Shown here piece by piece: positions 25,072-34,916 of a stretch of 64,000 nt of DNA. The notes under the pieces are model-generated. The model had not been told where the DNA came from, did not search any database, and saw only the letters and a list, made by a program, of their open reading frames with translations. Origin of the DNA: Deltaproteobacteria bacterium. Lineage in GTDB: Bacteria; Desulfobacterota; JADFVX01. A program made the translations under genes and the position numbers. The stretch spans positions 1-64,000 of the forward strand of contig JAOUBX010000013.1 of the NCBI GenBank assembly GCA_029860075.1, in the 5' to 3' direction. Each line of letters opens with the position of its first letter. The stretch's first letter is position 1.

Positions 25072-26268
25072 ATGACAAACAAAGAAATAGTTAATAAAAC
25101 AGAAGCTTTTGTTGCCGGTACTTACGGCCGCTATCCTGTTGCCATGGTCAAGGGCAAGGGAGCAAAGCTATGGGACGCTGACGGAAAAGAATACCTCGAT
25201 TTTGTCTCGGGCCTTGCCGTATGCAACCTGGGCCATTGCCATGAAAAAGTGACACAGGCCATAAAGGAACAGGCAGAAAAGCTTGTTCATGTATCGAACC
25301 TCTACCATATTCCTGAACAATCGAAACTGGCAGAGCTTCTCGTGCAAAACTCCTTTGCAGACAAGGTTTTTTTCTGCAACAGCGGCGCTGAAGCCAACGA
25401 AGCGGCCATTAAACTTGCCCGCCGTTACAGTTACGATAACCTGGGTGCCGGCAGGAATGAAATCATTACCACGACCCAATCCTTTCATGGCAGGACCATG
25501 GCTACCATTACGGCAACGGGACAGGAGAAATTCAGCAAGGGTTTTGAGCCCCTCCTTCCGGGATTTAAACATGTGCCTTTTAATGATCTAAAGGCGCTTG
25601 AAGCGGCTATCGATGATAAAATATGCGCCGTCATGGTTGAACCTGTCCAGGGCGAAGGAGGCGTCAATGTCCCTTCCCAGGATTACTTTAAGGGAGTAAG
25701 GGAGCTCTGTAACAAAAAGAACGTTCTTCTCATCCTCGATGAAGTCCAGGTGGGCATGGGACGGACGGGCAAGCTCTTTGCCTATGAGAATTACGGTATG
25801 GAGCCTGACATTATGAGCCTTGCAAAAGGGATAGCCGGCGGAATGGCAATGGGAGCCATGCTTGCTAAAGAGAATATGGCCAAAAGCTTTGTTCCCGGCA
25901 CTCATGCGAGCACCTTTGGTGGAAATCCACTGGCTTCGGCGGCAGCCATTGCGGCACTGGAAACGACACTGGAAGAGGGGATACTGGAAAACTGTACCAA
26001 CATGGGAGAAGTTCTCGAAGGGGAACTTTTGAAACTGAAAGATAAATATCCTTACATTAAGGAAGTGCGGGGCAAAGGACTTATCTACGGCATGGAACTC
26101 CACAGGGAGGGAGCGGAAATTGTAAACAAGGCCTTGAGCGAAGGCTTGCTTATCAACTGTGCGGCAGGCACGGTCCTTCGTTTTCTTCCTCCCCTTATCA
26201 TTAAAGAAGAAGAGATAAAACAGATGATCTCCATTCTCGATAACGTATTGGAGGAAGTAAACCCGTGA
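25072..26268 (+). CDS. argD: Acetylornithine aminotransferase
   Basis: 398 aa PLP enzyme making N-acetylornithine. Visible marks: FCNSGAEANEAAIKLAR (phosphate-binding part), ILDEVQVGMGRTGK (Asp that pairs with the pyridine N) and SLAKGIAGGM with the Schiff-base Lys. It starts 5 nt after argB ends and its own stop overlaps the argF GTG (GTGA), so translation is coupled. Confidence 0.95.
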   Translation: MTNKEIVNKTEAFVAGTYGRYPVAMVKGKGAKLWDADGKEYLDFVSGLAVCNLGHCHEKVTQAIKEQAEKLVHVSNLYHIPEQSKLAELLVQNSFADKVFFCNSGAEANEAAIKLARRYSYDNLGAGRNEIITTTQSFHGRTMATITATGQEKFSKGFEPLLPGFKHVPFNDLKALEAAIDDKICAVMVEPVQGEGGVNVPSQDYFKGVRELCNKKNVLLILDEVQVGMGRTGKLFAYENYGMEPDIMSLAKGIAGGMAMGAMLAKENMAKSFVPGTHASTFGGNPLASAAAIAALETTLEEGILENCTNMGEVLEGELLKLKDKYPYIKEVRGKGLIYGMELHREGAEIVNKALSEGLLINCAAGTVLRFLPPLIIKEEEIKQMISILDNVLEEVNP

Positions 26269-27200
26269 AGAGAAACCTTCTCAGCATAATGGATCTTGGC
26301 GGGGAAGAGATACACTCTCTCCTGGGCCGCGCCATGGAACTGAAGGCAATGCAAAAAGAAGGCATCGGCCACCATCCCCTTGCAGGCAAAACTCTGGGCA
26401 TGATTTTCGAAAAGTCTTCCACCCGAACAAGAGTTTCCTTCGAGGTAGGTGCATTCCAGCTTGGCGGCAATGCCCTCTTCCTTAGCCCCAGAGATACACA
26501 GATCGGCAGAGGCGAACCCATTGCCGATACGGCCAGGGTGCTTTCGCGCTACCTTGACGGCATTATGATAAGAACCTACTCACAGAAAATTCTGGAAGAA
26601 TTTGCAGAGTACGCCACGGTGCCTGTCATCAACGGCCTCAGCGACCTCCTTCACCCCTGTCAGGTACTCACTGACCTTCTCACAGTAAAAGAGAAGTTTG
26701 GAAACCTGGAAAATCGCAAAATTGCCTGGATTGGTGACGGCAACAACATGGCCAACTCCTGGATCAATGCTGCACGGAGAATCGGTTTCGAGCTCGTTCT
26801 TGCCTGCCCCAAAGGGCATAAGCCGGACGAAAAAATTCTGGCTATGGCCCTTAAGGAAGATAAAGCGAACATAAGTGTTGTGGAAGATCCGGCAGAAGCG
26901 GCAACAGGATCGGACGTCATTAATACGGACGTCTGGACAAGCATGGGCCAGGAAGATGAGTATGAGGAACGCAAAAAGGTCTTTGCCGCCTATCAGGTGA
27001 ACAACGAACTGCTCTCTCATGCCTCGGGTAATGCTATCGTCCTTCACTGCCTTCCGGCGCACCGCGATGAAGAGATAACTCATGAAGTGATCGAAGGTCC
27101 CAACTCGGCTATCTTTGACCAGGCGGAAAACAGGCTGCATCTGCAAAAAGCGGTGATGGAACTGCTTATGAAGAATAAGCAGGAACATGGAAGCTATTGA
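26265..27200 (+). CDS. argF: Ornithine carbamoyltransferase
   Basis: 311 aa; makes citrulline from ornithine and carbamoyl phosphate. The carbamoyl-phosphate loop SSTRTRVSFE lies near residues 50-59, HPCQVLTDL near 130 and the ornithine-binding HCLPAHRDEE near 263. The GTG start overlaps argD. A gap of 195 bp follows before argG. Confidence 0.95.
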   Translation: MKRNLLSIMDLGGEEIHSLLGRAMELKAMQKEGIGHHPLAGKTLGMIFEKSSTRTRVSFEVGAFQLGGNALFLSPRDTQIGRGEPIADTARVLSRYLDGIMIRTYSQKILEEFAEYATVPVINGLSDLLHPCQVLTDLLTVKEKFGNLENRKIAWIGDGNNMANSWINAARRIGFELVLACPKGHKPDEKILAMALKEDKANISVVEDPAEAATGSDVINTDVWTSMGQEDEYEERKKVFAAYQVNNELLSHASGNAIVLHCLPAHRDEEITHEVIEGPNSAIFDQAENRLHLQKAVMELLMKNKQEHGSY

Positions 27201-27395
27201 AAAAGTCGCTTTACCGCCTTTGCCAATAGTGAAAGGACGCGGCAATCTCCAGAGCGTTACTTTTAATAATACCCCGATTGCTTCGCTTCGCTCGCAATGA
27301 CTGGAATAGAGGTTTCCAATGAAAATATTCAAAGAAAACTCACTTTAAAAAGGCAGCCATAGGCTCCCTTTATTAACCCTATTTGGAGGATTTTT
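27201..27395. other. Spacer between argF and argG with a dispersed repeat
   Basis: Contains GATTGCTTCGCTTCGCTCGC followed by AATGACTGG (27277-27304), a sequence type scattered in many bacterial genomes whose reverse strand reads as HCERSEAI. The spacer may carry a separate argG promoter; none was clear. Confidence 0.4.
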
Positions 27396-28598
27396 GTGAA
27401 AGAAAATATTAATAAAGTTGTTCTTGCCTATTCAGGCGGTCTCGATACTTCCGTCATCGTAAGATGGCTTATAGAAGAATATGAATGTGAGGTTATCTGC
27501 TTTGCTGCCGACCTGGGACAGGGAGAGGAGCTTGCACCTCTTAATAAGAAAGCCATCGAGACGGGTGCCAGCAATATCTATATTGAAGACCTGAAGGAAG
27601 AGTTTGTTTCCGACTTCGTCTTTCCCATGCTTAGAGCAAATGCCATTTACGAAGGCAGGTATCTTCTCGGCACCTCCATCGCAAGACCGCTTATTTCAAA
27701 AGAGCAGATCAGGATTGCCGGAAAGGAAAATGCCGACGCCGTTTCTCACGGAGCAACAGGTAAAGGGAACGACCAGGTGAGATTTGAGCTTACCTACTTT
27801 GCCCTTCAGCCCGATATAAAGGTCATAGCGCCCTGGAGAGACTGGGATTTAAATTCAAGGGAATCTCTCATTGCCTATGCGAAAAAGCATAATATCCCCG
27901 TCCCTGTAACCCAGGCCAAACCTTACTCATCAGACAGAAACCTTCTTCACATCAGTTTTGAAGGGGGCGTACTGGAAGACCCCTGGGTGGAAGCGCCGGA
28001 AGATATGTATGTTATGTCCGTCTCGCCTGAAAAAGCGCCCGATAAACCGACCTATATAGAGATCGATTACGAAGCAGGAAACCCTGTTGCTATAGACGGT
28101 AAAAAGATGTCGCCTGCCACCCTGCTGGAAGAACTCAACAGGATTGGTGGTGAAAACGGTATAGGGCGGGTTGATCTTGTGGAAAGCAGATTCGTTGGGA
28201 TGAAATCACGCGGTGTTTATGAAACACCGGGCGGCACTATCCTTCATGAAGCCCACAGGGCCGTCGAGTCACTCACTATGGACAGGGAAGTCATGCACAT
28301 AAGAGACTCCCTCATTCCCAAATATGCAGAGCTGGTTTATAACGGCTACTGGTATGCCCCCGAGAGAGAACTGCTCCAGAAAACAATCGATGAGAGCCAG
28401 CTTACCGTTAACGGTACGGCAAGGCTTAAACTCTACAAGGGAAATTGTCAAGTTGTGGGAAGAAAGGCGGAAAAATCGCTTTTTAGCCCGGAATTTGCTA
28501 CATTTGAAGAAGACAGCGTCTATAACCAGAAAGATGCCGAAGGATTTATTAAAATCAACTCCCTGAGATTGAGAATCAGGGCGCTGACAGGTCTGTAG
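27396..28598 (+). CDS. argG: Argininosuccinate synthase
   Basis: 400 aa. Joins citrulline and aspartate using ATP. The N-terminal PP-loop [11 protein letters not shown] lies near residues 10-20, followed by [11 protein letters not shown] and the C-terminal [18 protein letters not shown] start at 27396 behind GGAGGA. Length is normal. argH follows 9 bp on. Confidence 0.95.
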   Translation: MKENINKVVLAYSGGLDTSVIVRWLIEEYECEVICFAADLGQGEELAPLNKKAIETGASNIYIEDLKEEFVSDFVFPMLRANAIYEGRYLLGTSIARPLISKEQIRIAGKENADAVSHGATGKGNDQVRFELTYFALQPDIKVIAPWRDWDLNSRESLIAYAKKHNIPVPVTQAKPYSSDRNLLHISFEGGVLEDPWVEAPEDMYVMSVSPEKAPDKPTYIEIDYEAGNPVAIDGKKMSPATLLEELNRIGGENGIGRVDLVESRFVGMKSRGVYETPGGTILHEAHRAVESLTMDREVMHIRDSLIPKYAELVYNGYWYAPERELLQKTIDESQLTVNGTARLKLYKGNCQVVGRKAEKSLFSPEFATFEEDSVYNQKDAEGFIKINSLRLRIRALTGL

Positions 28599-28607
28599 GA
28601 GGGGATA

Positions 28608-29975
28608 ATGCCTGAAAAACCATCTGAAAAATCGACTGATAAGCCGTGGGGGGGGCGCTTCGAAGAAAAAACGAACAAGCTCCTTGAGAAACTGAGCGCA
28701 TCGGTAGGTTTCGATAAAAGGCTTTACATTTATGACATTAAAGGAAGCATTGCCCATTGCACCATGCTTGCCAAACAGGGAATCATTTCCGAAGAAGACA
28801 GCAAGGAAATCATCAGGGGACTGGAAGAGATTCGCCGGGAAATCGACAGGGGTGAATTCGAATTCTCCGATGAACTCGAAGATATTCATATGAATATCGA
28901 AAAACGGCTTACCGACAGGATCGGTGAAGCAGGTGGCAGGCTTCATACGGCAAGAAGCAGAAACGACCAGGTCACTCTCGACACGAGGCTTTATTTAAGA
29001 AACAAGACGAAGGAAATCATCGAACTGATTAAAGAGTTCCAGACGGTGCTGATTGAACTGGAGAAAAAGCATCCCACGGCCATTATGCCCGGTTACACTC
29101 ACCTTCAGCGGGCCCAGCCCATCCTTTTTTCCACCCATATGATGGCCTACTTTGAAATGCTGGAGAGAGATGCCGGGCGTTTTAGCGACTGTCTCAAACG
29201 AATTAATGTTATGCCCCTCGGCGCCGGCGCCCTGGCCGGAACGACATTCCCTATCGACAGAAAATATGTTGCTCAACTCCTCGATTTTCCAGCCATTACG
29301 AAAAACAGCCTCGACTCGGTAAGTGACAGGGACTACGTTATCGAATTTACGGCGGCGGCTTCCATACTGATGATGCATTTCAGCCGTCTTTCAGAGGAAC
29401 TGATCCTCTGGTCTTCAGACGAGTTCGGCTTCATTGAAATTGCCGACGCCTTCTGCACGGGAAGCTCCATTATGCCCCAGAAGAAAAACCCCGACATTCC
29501 CGAACTGGTAAGAGGAAAAACAGGAAGAGTCTACGGCAACCTCATGTCTCTCCTTACCCTTATGAAAGGGCTTCCCCTGGCTTACAACAGAGACATGCAG
29601 GAAGATAAGGAACCGCTTTTCGATACCATTGACACCATTACCATCTCCCTTCAGATCTTTACGGAAATGATGAGGAATATTCGCATCGATGAAGAAAGTA
29701 TGCTGCTGGCAGCGGGCGGAGGTTATTCAAATGCAACGGAAGTGGCTGATTATCTCGTCAAAAAAGGTCTCCCCTTCAGGGAGGCACACGAAGTGGTGGG
29801 GAATATCGTCAAATACTGCATCAAAAACAATATCCGGCAGATCGGTGATCTTAAAATCGAGGAATTTCGGCAGTTCTGCGATATGATTGAAGACGACATC
29901 TATATTCATGCCGACCTTGAAAGGTCAACCATAAGCAAGACGGATCTTTTCAAGATCGATGATGTCGGTGTTTGA
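28608..29975 (+). CDS. argH: Argininosuccinate lyase
   Basis: 455 aa, last step of arginine synthesis (releases fumarate). The fumarase/aspartase superfamily signature [20 protein letters not shown] lies near residue 285, and [10 protein letters not shown] near 112. RBS AGGAGGGG. Forms an operon with argG. The C-terminus (SISKTD-like [15 protein letters not shown]) is unremarkable. Confidence 0.95.
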   Translation: MPEKPSEKSTDKPWGGRFEEKTNKLLEKLSASVGFDKRLYIYDIKGSIAHCTMLAKQGIISEEDSKEIIRGLEEIRREIDRGEFEFSDELEDIHMNIEKRLTDRIGEAGGRLHTARSRNDQVTLDTRLYLRNKTKEIIELIKEFQTVLIELEKKHPTAIMPGYTHLQRAQPILFSTHMMAYFEMLERDAGRFSDCLKRINVMPLGAGALAGTTFPIDRKYVAQLLDFPAITKNSLDSVSDRDYVIEFTAAASILMMHFSRLSEELILWSSDEFGFIEIADAFCTGSSIMPQKKNPDIPELVRGKTGRVYGNLMSLLTLMKGLPLAYNRDMQEDKEPLFDTIDTITISLQIFTEMMRNIRIDEESMLLAAGGGYSNATEVADYLVKKGLPFREAHEVVGNIVKYCIKNNIRQIGDLKIEEFRQFCDMIEDDIYIHADLERSTISKTDLFKIDDVGV

Positions 29976-30135
29976 TAAGCAATAAAACCCGGCTTTATAT
30001 AGATTAGCGCTAATAGCTTATGATTAACTCCCATTAAAGTCGAAAGGTTAATTTTTTTATTTTAAGCTTTTAAAAAATCATAATTAATCCATGTTAATCC
30101 GTTCTAAAAAGTCTTTTCCCAATAAGGGCGGCGGG

Positions 30136-31212
30136 ATGAAACATCCTTTAGAGGCGCTGCCTCTTGCCTTATCTATTTTTTCTTTATTTCTTGTCATCCC
30201 GGCAGGTTGCGGGAAAAAGGGAGCGCCCCTTCCCCCGGAAAGCCTCGTCCCGCAAGCCGTTGCATCGGTAAAAGTAAAAGGCGCCAGAGATTCCCTTTTC
30301 ATTAGCTGGACCATGCCTCAAAAGAACAGCGACGGATCAAAACCGGCCGATCTGGCAGGCTTTAAACTTTACAAAAAAAGCGGAGAGGAGTGCCCCAAAT
30401 GCCCCGGTGAAGAATACCCCATTTACGTCGATATTGATCTGGAGGCCCCCGGTGCAGCATTGATCGAGGGAAGAAGGGTCACCTTTATCGATACGGACCT
30501 TAAGGAAGACCGGTATTACAGCTATAAGGTCGCGCCTTATAACAAAAGCGGCTACCGGGGCGCTTTTTCAGAGGCCGTAAATATAAAATGGCAAAGTCCT
30601 CCACCGCCGCCGGAGGGATTTAAAGGTTCGGCATCGGACAGGACGGCAGTTCTTAAGTGGCAGCCTTTCAAAGCTGCAACAAAAGATGAAACAATTGAGG
30701 AAGACGTGATAGCTTATAATATTTATCGCAGCAATACTTCGGGGGACTACCCCTCATCACCGATAACGAAGTCACCTGTAAAGGGAGACAGTTTCACCGA
30801 TATCGGTCTTGAAAACAACAGGCAATATTACTACACAGCCAAAAGCGTTATAATAACCGGCGATAGGATCATTGAAAGTGAACCCTCGGGAGAAATCATT
30901 CTTATTCCCATCGATACGGTGCCGCCGGCGCCTCCCAAACGTCTCACAGCGGTCCTTGCTGATGTAGGAGTGAGGCTCTTCTGGGAGCCTCAAGTTACGA
31001 AGGACATACTGGGTTACAACATATACAGGAGAAAAAAGGGAGACCTTGCTGCCGGGAAAATAAATAAGAGCCCTGTTGAAGGAACAACTTTCAGCGATTA
31101 TGATGTTATTAACAGCATCAGCTATTTCTACGCAATAACAGCTGTCGATAACTCTCTTCAGAAAAACGAAAGCGTGCCCTCTGAAGAGATTAGTATTAAA
31201 ATTCCAAAATAA
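30136..31212 (+). CDS. Fibronectin type III lipoprotein
   Basis: 358 aa from ATG 30136; an in-frame ATG at 30091 would add 15 residues but sits before a poor ribosome site. The signal ends in a lipobox-like IPAGC followed by GKKGAPLPPE, the LptM/YifL-type N-terminus. Three fibronectin type III units follow (SLFISWTMPQ, AVLKWQPF, VRLFWEPQVTKDILGYNIYR). Probably periplasmic, lipid-anchored. A gene of this kind lies between argH and lysA in several relatives, so the position is conserved; its function is not known. Confidence 0.75.
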   Translation: MKHPLEALPLALSIFSLFLVIPAGCGKKGAPLPPESLVPQAVASVKVKGARDSLFISWTMPQKNSDGSKPADLAGFKLYKKSGEECPKCPGEEYPIYVDIDLEAPGAALIEGRRVTFIDTDLKEDRYYSYKVAPYNKSGYRGAFSEAVNIKWQSPPPPPEGFKGSASDRTAVLKWQPFKAATKDETIEEDVIAYNIYRSNTSGDYPSSPITKSPVKGDSFTDIGLENNRQYYYTAKSVIITGDRIIESEPSGEIILIPIDTVPPAPPKRLTAVLADVGVRLFWEPQVTKDILGYNIYRRKKGDLAAGKINKSPVEGTTFSDYDVINSISYFYAITAVDNSLQKNESVPSEEISIKIPK

Positions 31213-31248
31213 ACTATTTTTTAAATATACAGGAGGCAAAGAAGTAAA

Positions 31249-32502
31249 ATGCACCATTTCAGTTATAACGAAGGAAATCTATTTTGTGAAGAGGTGGATA
31301 TCCAGAAAATAGCCGATGTCCTTGGAACACCATTGTATGTGTACAGCCATGCAACACTCAAACGTCACTTTGAAGCCTTTGACAGCTCCTTTGCTGAAAT
31401 CCCTCACATCGTCTCCTACTCCGTCAAGGCAAATTCAAATCTCGCCGTTTTGAGGCTCTTTTCCGAGTTGGGAGGAGGCGCTGATATTGTATCGGGAGGC
31501 GAACTTTTCAGGGCTGTAAAAGCAGGTGTTGAACCGGGGAAAATCGTCTATTCGGGCGTCGGCAAAAAGGATGATGAAATGGAATATGCCCTCAGGGAAG
31601 ATATTCTCATGTTTAACGTCGAATCCCGGCAGGAACTGGAACTCCTCAATAAAGTGGCGGCAAGAATGGGTAAGCACGCAAGAATCGCACTGAGAGTTAA
31701 TCCCGATGTGGATCCCAAGACGCATCCCTATATTTCAACGGGACTCAAGGAAAATAAGTTCGGCATTCCCGTCGCCGAGGCCATTGAAACCTTTAAATAT
31801 GCAACAACCCTCGACAATATTCATGTTATCGGTGTTGATTGCCATATCGGGTCCCAGCTAACAGAGATCCAGCCTTTCGTTGATGCATTGAAAAAAGTGA
31901 AAGAACTTATTACAAAGCTCAGAGGGGAAGATATTGATATTAAATACCTCGACCTTGGAGGCGGCCTGGGCATTACCTATAAAGATGAATCGCCGCCTCA
32001 CCCCACAGAATATGGCGAAGCGATCATCAGGGAGACAAAGGACCTTGGCGTTACGCTTATTTTCGAACCGGGCAGGGTCATTGTGGGTAATGCCGGTATG
32101 CTCGTCTCCAAAGTCCTCTATACGAAAGAGGGTGAAGAGAAGAACTTCATCATTGCCGATGCAGCCATGAATGACCTGGCCAGACCTTCGCTCTATGGTT
32201 CTTACCAGAAAGTCATTCCCGTCAAGAAGAGTGATGCGCCGGAAATTGTGGCCGATGTTGTAGGCCCTATTTGTGAATCCGGTGATTTTCTTGCCAAGGA
32301 CCGTCAAATTCAGCCCTTAAAGCAGGGTGATCTTTTTGCTGTAGGCAGCGCCGGCGCCTATGGTTTTACCATGTCTTCCAATTATAACTCAAGAGTAAGG
32401 GCGGCTGAAGTTATGGTCAAGGGTAACGCCTTCCAGGTCATCAGGGAGAGGGAAGAATTCAGGGATCTCATTAAAGGAGAAAAAATACCTTCATTCCTGT
32501 AA
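31249..32502 (+). CDS. lysA: Diaminopimelate decarboxylase
   Basis: 417 aa PLP enzyme for the last step of lysine synthesis. The Schiff-base Lys is in SYSVKANSN (near residue 60). HIGSQLTE near 203 and the C-terminal CESGDFLAKDR and GAYGFTMSSNYNSR are typical. AGGAGG lies 13 nt before the ATG. It ends 1 nt before the converging hslO gene. Confidence 0.95.
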   Translation: MHHFSYNEGNLFCEEVDIQKIADVLGTPLYVYSHATLKRHFEAFDSSFAEIPHIVSYSVKANSNLAVLRLFSELGGGADIVSGGELFRAVKAGVEPGKIVYSGVGKKDDEMEYALREDILMFNVESRQELELLNKVAARMGKHARIALRVNPDVDPKTHPYISTGLKENKFGIPVAEAIETFKYATTLDNIHVIGVDCHIGSQLTEIQPFVDALKKVKELITKLRGEDIDIKYLDLGGGLGITYKDESPPHPTEYGEAIIRETKDLGVTLIFEPGRVIVGNAGMLVSKVLYTKEGEEKNFIIADAAMNDLARPSLYGSYQKVIPVKKSDAPEIVADVVGPICESGDFLAKDRQIQPLKQGDLFAVGSAGAYGFTMSSNYNSRVRAAEVMVKGNAFQVIREREEFRDLIKGEKIPSFL

Positions 32503-32503
32503 A

Positions 32504-33388
32504 TCAGATGGGACGGGAAGTATCTGCCTTATCGAGTAAAACCGATTGCAGATCTTCCCATTTTATATTATACGTCTCACCGCAAAAGTGACAGGTCACC
32601 TGCTGCGGCTCTTTCTTTTTTATCATTTCTTCCAGTTCTACAGCCTCAAGCGAATTAATGATGGTAAGCGATTTTTTGTAGTTGCAGCGGCAACGAAAGG
32701 TCATCTCTTTTTCTTCAAGAATCTCAAGATCTTCCATTTTAAAAAGCTCTGCAAATGCAGCGATTTCTTCCGCTCCGCCAAGAAGCTCTTTAACACGGCC
32801 CTTTTCAAATTCTTCGAGAACATGAACAAATTTCTCTGTATCGGCATCAGGCAGTTTCCGAACCATAAGTCCCCTCATCTTTTCTATCCTGAAATCCTGC
32901 ATTTTTGAAAATATTTCAACCCCCGTGGGAACCTGTTCCGACCGGTTGAGATATCTGGCGGTAACCGTTCTTATATTGGGTGGAGAAATATTTACCTGTC
33001 CTGAGTAGATAATACCCCGCTCATCAGAACGTATTACATTCAGGGTTCCTGTGTTTCCAAGAATTTCACTTTCCTTGATGTCAGCTTTTCCATCAACATT
33101 ATCGAGAAGCTTTACATCCGTATAACCCCTCACATACCCCTCATAACCTGCCTCGACAATGATCCCGTTGATGGGCCCGTCAACTTTAAGCTGAAAAGTA
33201 ATTCTCTCCCCCCGGCCTTTAAGGCCCGATGAAATAAGTGCGGCACTAACTACACTTTGTCCCAGTATTTCTGCTGTCGCCGGACCATTAAGGTGGCGCT
33301 GCTCAAGAAGGGAGGCCGTTTTTGAAACATCGATAAAAATGAGGCTCATTCCGTATTTATCAGAAATCGCCCGCTTTAAGCTATCCAT
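32504..33388 (-). CDS. hslO: Hsp33 redox-regulated chaperone
   Basis: 294 aa cytoplasmic holdase activated by oxidation. The zinc site is formed by CRC (near 233-235) and CHFC (near 265-268), as in the family. Upstream parts such as GLKGRGERITFQLKVDGPI are standard. The start ATG at 33388 follows GGGAGC. It is convergent with lysA with only 1 bp between stop codons. Confidence 0.92.
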   Translation of the reverse strand: MDSLKRAISDKYGMSLIFIDVSKTASLLEQRHLNGPATAEILGQSVVSAALISSGLKGRGERITFQLKVDGPINGIIVEAGYEGYVRGYTDVKLLDNVDGKADIKESEILGNTGTLNVIRSDERGIIYSGQVNISPPNIRTVTARYLNRSEQVPTGVEIFSKMQDFRIEKMRGLMVRKLPDADTEKFVHVLEEFEKGRVKELLGGAEEIAAFAELFKMEDLEILEEKEMTFRCRCNYKKSLTIINSLEAVELEEMIKKKEPQQVTCHFCGETYNIKWEDLQSVLLDKADTSRPI

Positions 33389-33585
33389 AGAAGCTCCCTT
33401 TTAAAAATGAAAGTAAAAATGATTATCCCACATTGCTTAGCTTGCAGGAATAGTAAAGTAAAATCGGCTCCCCGGGCGAACTCAATTGCTGATTCGGCAA
33501 TTCTCTCATAAAAGCCATCGAAATTACCATCGGAAATGGAAAAGAGATACCTTTCCATAGTTTTCTCGTAATAATCGATACTCAT
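33376..33585 (-). CDS. Small ORF overlapping hslO, unknown
   Basis: 69 codons; its end overlaps the hslO start by 13 nt and its ATG overlaps the stop of another small ORF (33582-33719) by ATGA. The first 45 residues are acidic and helical, the last part hydrophobic (IIIFTFIFKRELLWIA). I do not recognise it. The chain of overlaps suggests translation coupling to hslO, but coding is unproven. Confidence 0.25.
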   Translation of the reverse strand: MSIDYYEKTMERYLFSISDGNFDGFYERIAESAIEFARGADFTLLFLQAKQCGIIIFTFIFKRELLWIA

Positions 33586-33719
33586 TTCAGTGCGATAAAG
33601 TTGATGGCTCTCGGCCTGCCTCTTCCAGTTGAGGACAGGCTCCTTCCTCTATGGAGAAGGGCTTCAATGATTTCAATGAGAAATGATCTCGATTTATCGC
33701 TTAATCCTGTAATTGCCAT
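33582..33719 (-). CDS. Small basic ORF upstream, unknown
   Basis: 45 codons starting MAITGLSDKSRSFLIEIIEA, ending in a basic stretch (GRGRPRAINFIALK). Overlaps the next small ORF by ATGA. No family recognised; might be a scrap of an older gene. Confidence 0.2.
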   Translation of the reverse strand: MAITGLSDKSRSFLIEIIEALLHRGRSLSSTGRGRPRAINFIALK

Positions 33720-33801
33720 GGTAAGCCTCAATGAAAGAATCATATGACAGTTTACTTAAAATTTGAAGTTTAAAAAGGTATAAATAAAAATTTCGGATTT
33801 A

Positions 33802-33829
33802 TTGACAGCCAATTTTTTTATGTTAAGAT
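33802..33829 (+). promoter_or_regulatory. Sigma70 promoter of the hydrogenase operon
   Basis: TTGACA (33802-33807), 16 bp, TAAGAT (33824-33829), 34 bp before the first start codon. No clear FNR or sigma54 site was seen next to it. Confidence 0.6.
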
Positions 33830-33862
33830 CAGTATTAAGGCTGCTCTACATAAGGGGAAAAA

Positions 33863-34915
33863 ATGAAGATCCTGAAAATAGAAAAAGAAAATATTCTGCC
33901 TTTCCTGGAACATCTTGCTTCCTTTGGCGAGTTGCATGCGCCTCAGAAAAAAGGCAAAAAATCATCTGCTTACCAGGTAGTCACCGATCCATCCAAAGTT
34001 ATCGTTTCAAACGAAGAATATACGCGAACCATTCTCCCTATAAAAAAGTTTTTTCATAAACCCGTCGATAAGATGATGACCTTTTCACCTGAGAAAGGTT
34101 ATGAAGATGCCTATGAAGATGAGGGGAAAAAAGTAATCTTCGGTGTACATTCCTGCGAAATTAACGCACTCCTTACCCTTGACCGTGTCTTTGCCGGCAA
34201 ATATGTCGATACTTACTACTTCAGAAGGCGGCAAAATACCGCCATTATAGGAATTAGTTGCATTCCTGATGAATATTGCTATTGTCACAGCATGGGTACG
34301 AGCTTTGCGGAAGAAGGTTTTGACCTCTTCCTTTCTGATGTTGGAAACGCTTACCTGGTAAAGATCGGCACCAGCCTCGGTGACGACATGGTCTCAACGG
34401 CAGAGTCTTTATTTACGGAATACGACAATAATGACCTCCAGGAATACAAGCGGCGAATTAATGAATTCACAACACTTTTTACAACAAAAGTCGATGAATC
34501 GGACCTGCCTGCCATCCTTGATATGGAGTACAAAAGCGAAATATGGGAGGAAATGGGGAACCGCTGTTTTAATTGCGGCATCTGCTCCATGGTTTGCCCT
34601 ACCTGCTTCTGTTTTGACGTTTACGACGAAGTCTGCCTTGACGGTGCAACGGGAGAGAGAAAACGCTGCTGGGATTCCTGCCTTTTCAAAAGCCATGCCA
34701 TGGTTGCAGGCGGGCACAACTTCAGGGAAAAACGCGCGGACAGGTTCAAGCACCGTTTCCTTCACAAGCACCAGGAGTTCATGGGAGAGTTTGGCAGACC
34801 GAGTTGCGTAGGCTGCGGAAGGTGTACCCAGGAATGTCCCGCTGATATCCATTTTGTCGGTATGCTCAAAAGAATCAAGGGTGACATATCCTGCATCCAT
34901 CCGGAGGATGAATAA
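33863..34915 (+). CDS. hydB: Group 3b [NiFe]-hydrogenase iron-sulfur (beta) subunit
   Basis: 350 aa cytoplasmic electron-transfer subunit, related to AsrA and the HydB subunit of archaeal sulfhydrogenase. N-terminal half conserved (VIFGVHSCEINALLTLD; GISCIPDEYCYC). Two [4Fe-4S] clusters near the C-terminus: CFNCGICSMVCPTC (near 233-246) and CVGCGRCTQECP (near 315-326). AAGGGG lies 7 nt before the ATG. First gene of the operon beta-gamma-delta-alpha. Confidence 0.85.
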   Translation: MKILKIEKENILPFLEHLASFGELHAPQKKGKKSSAYQVVTDPSKVIVSNEEYTRTILPIKKFFHKPVDKMMTFSPEKGYEDAYEDEGKKVIFGVHSCEINALLTLDRVFAGKYVDTYYFRRRQNTAIIGISCIPDEYCYCHSMGTSFAEEGFDLFLSDVGNAYLVKIGTSLGDDMVSTAESLFTEYDNNDLQEYKRRINEFTTLFTTKVDESDLPAILDMEYKSEIWEEMGNRCFNCGICSMVCPTCFCFDVYDEVCLDGATGERKRCWDSCLFKSHAMVAGGHNFREKRADRFKHRFLHKHQEFMGEFGRPSCVGCGRCTQECPADIHFVGMLKRIKGDISCIHPEDE

Positions 34916-34916
34916 G

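Noticed and set aside
26580-27332. 250-codon minus-strand frame over argF ending in the HCERSEAI-type sequence
   Set aside because: It starts in a dispersed repeat and is otherwise antisense to argF.
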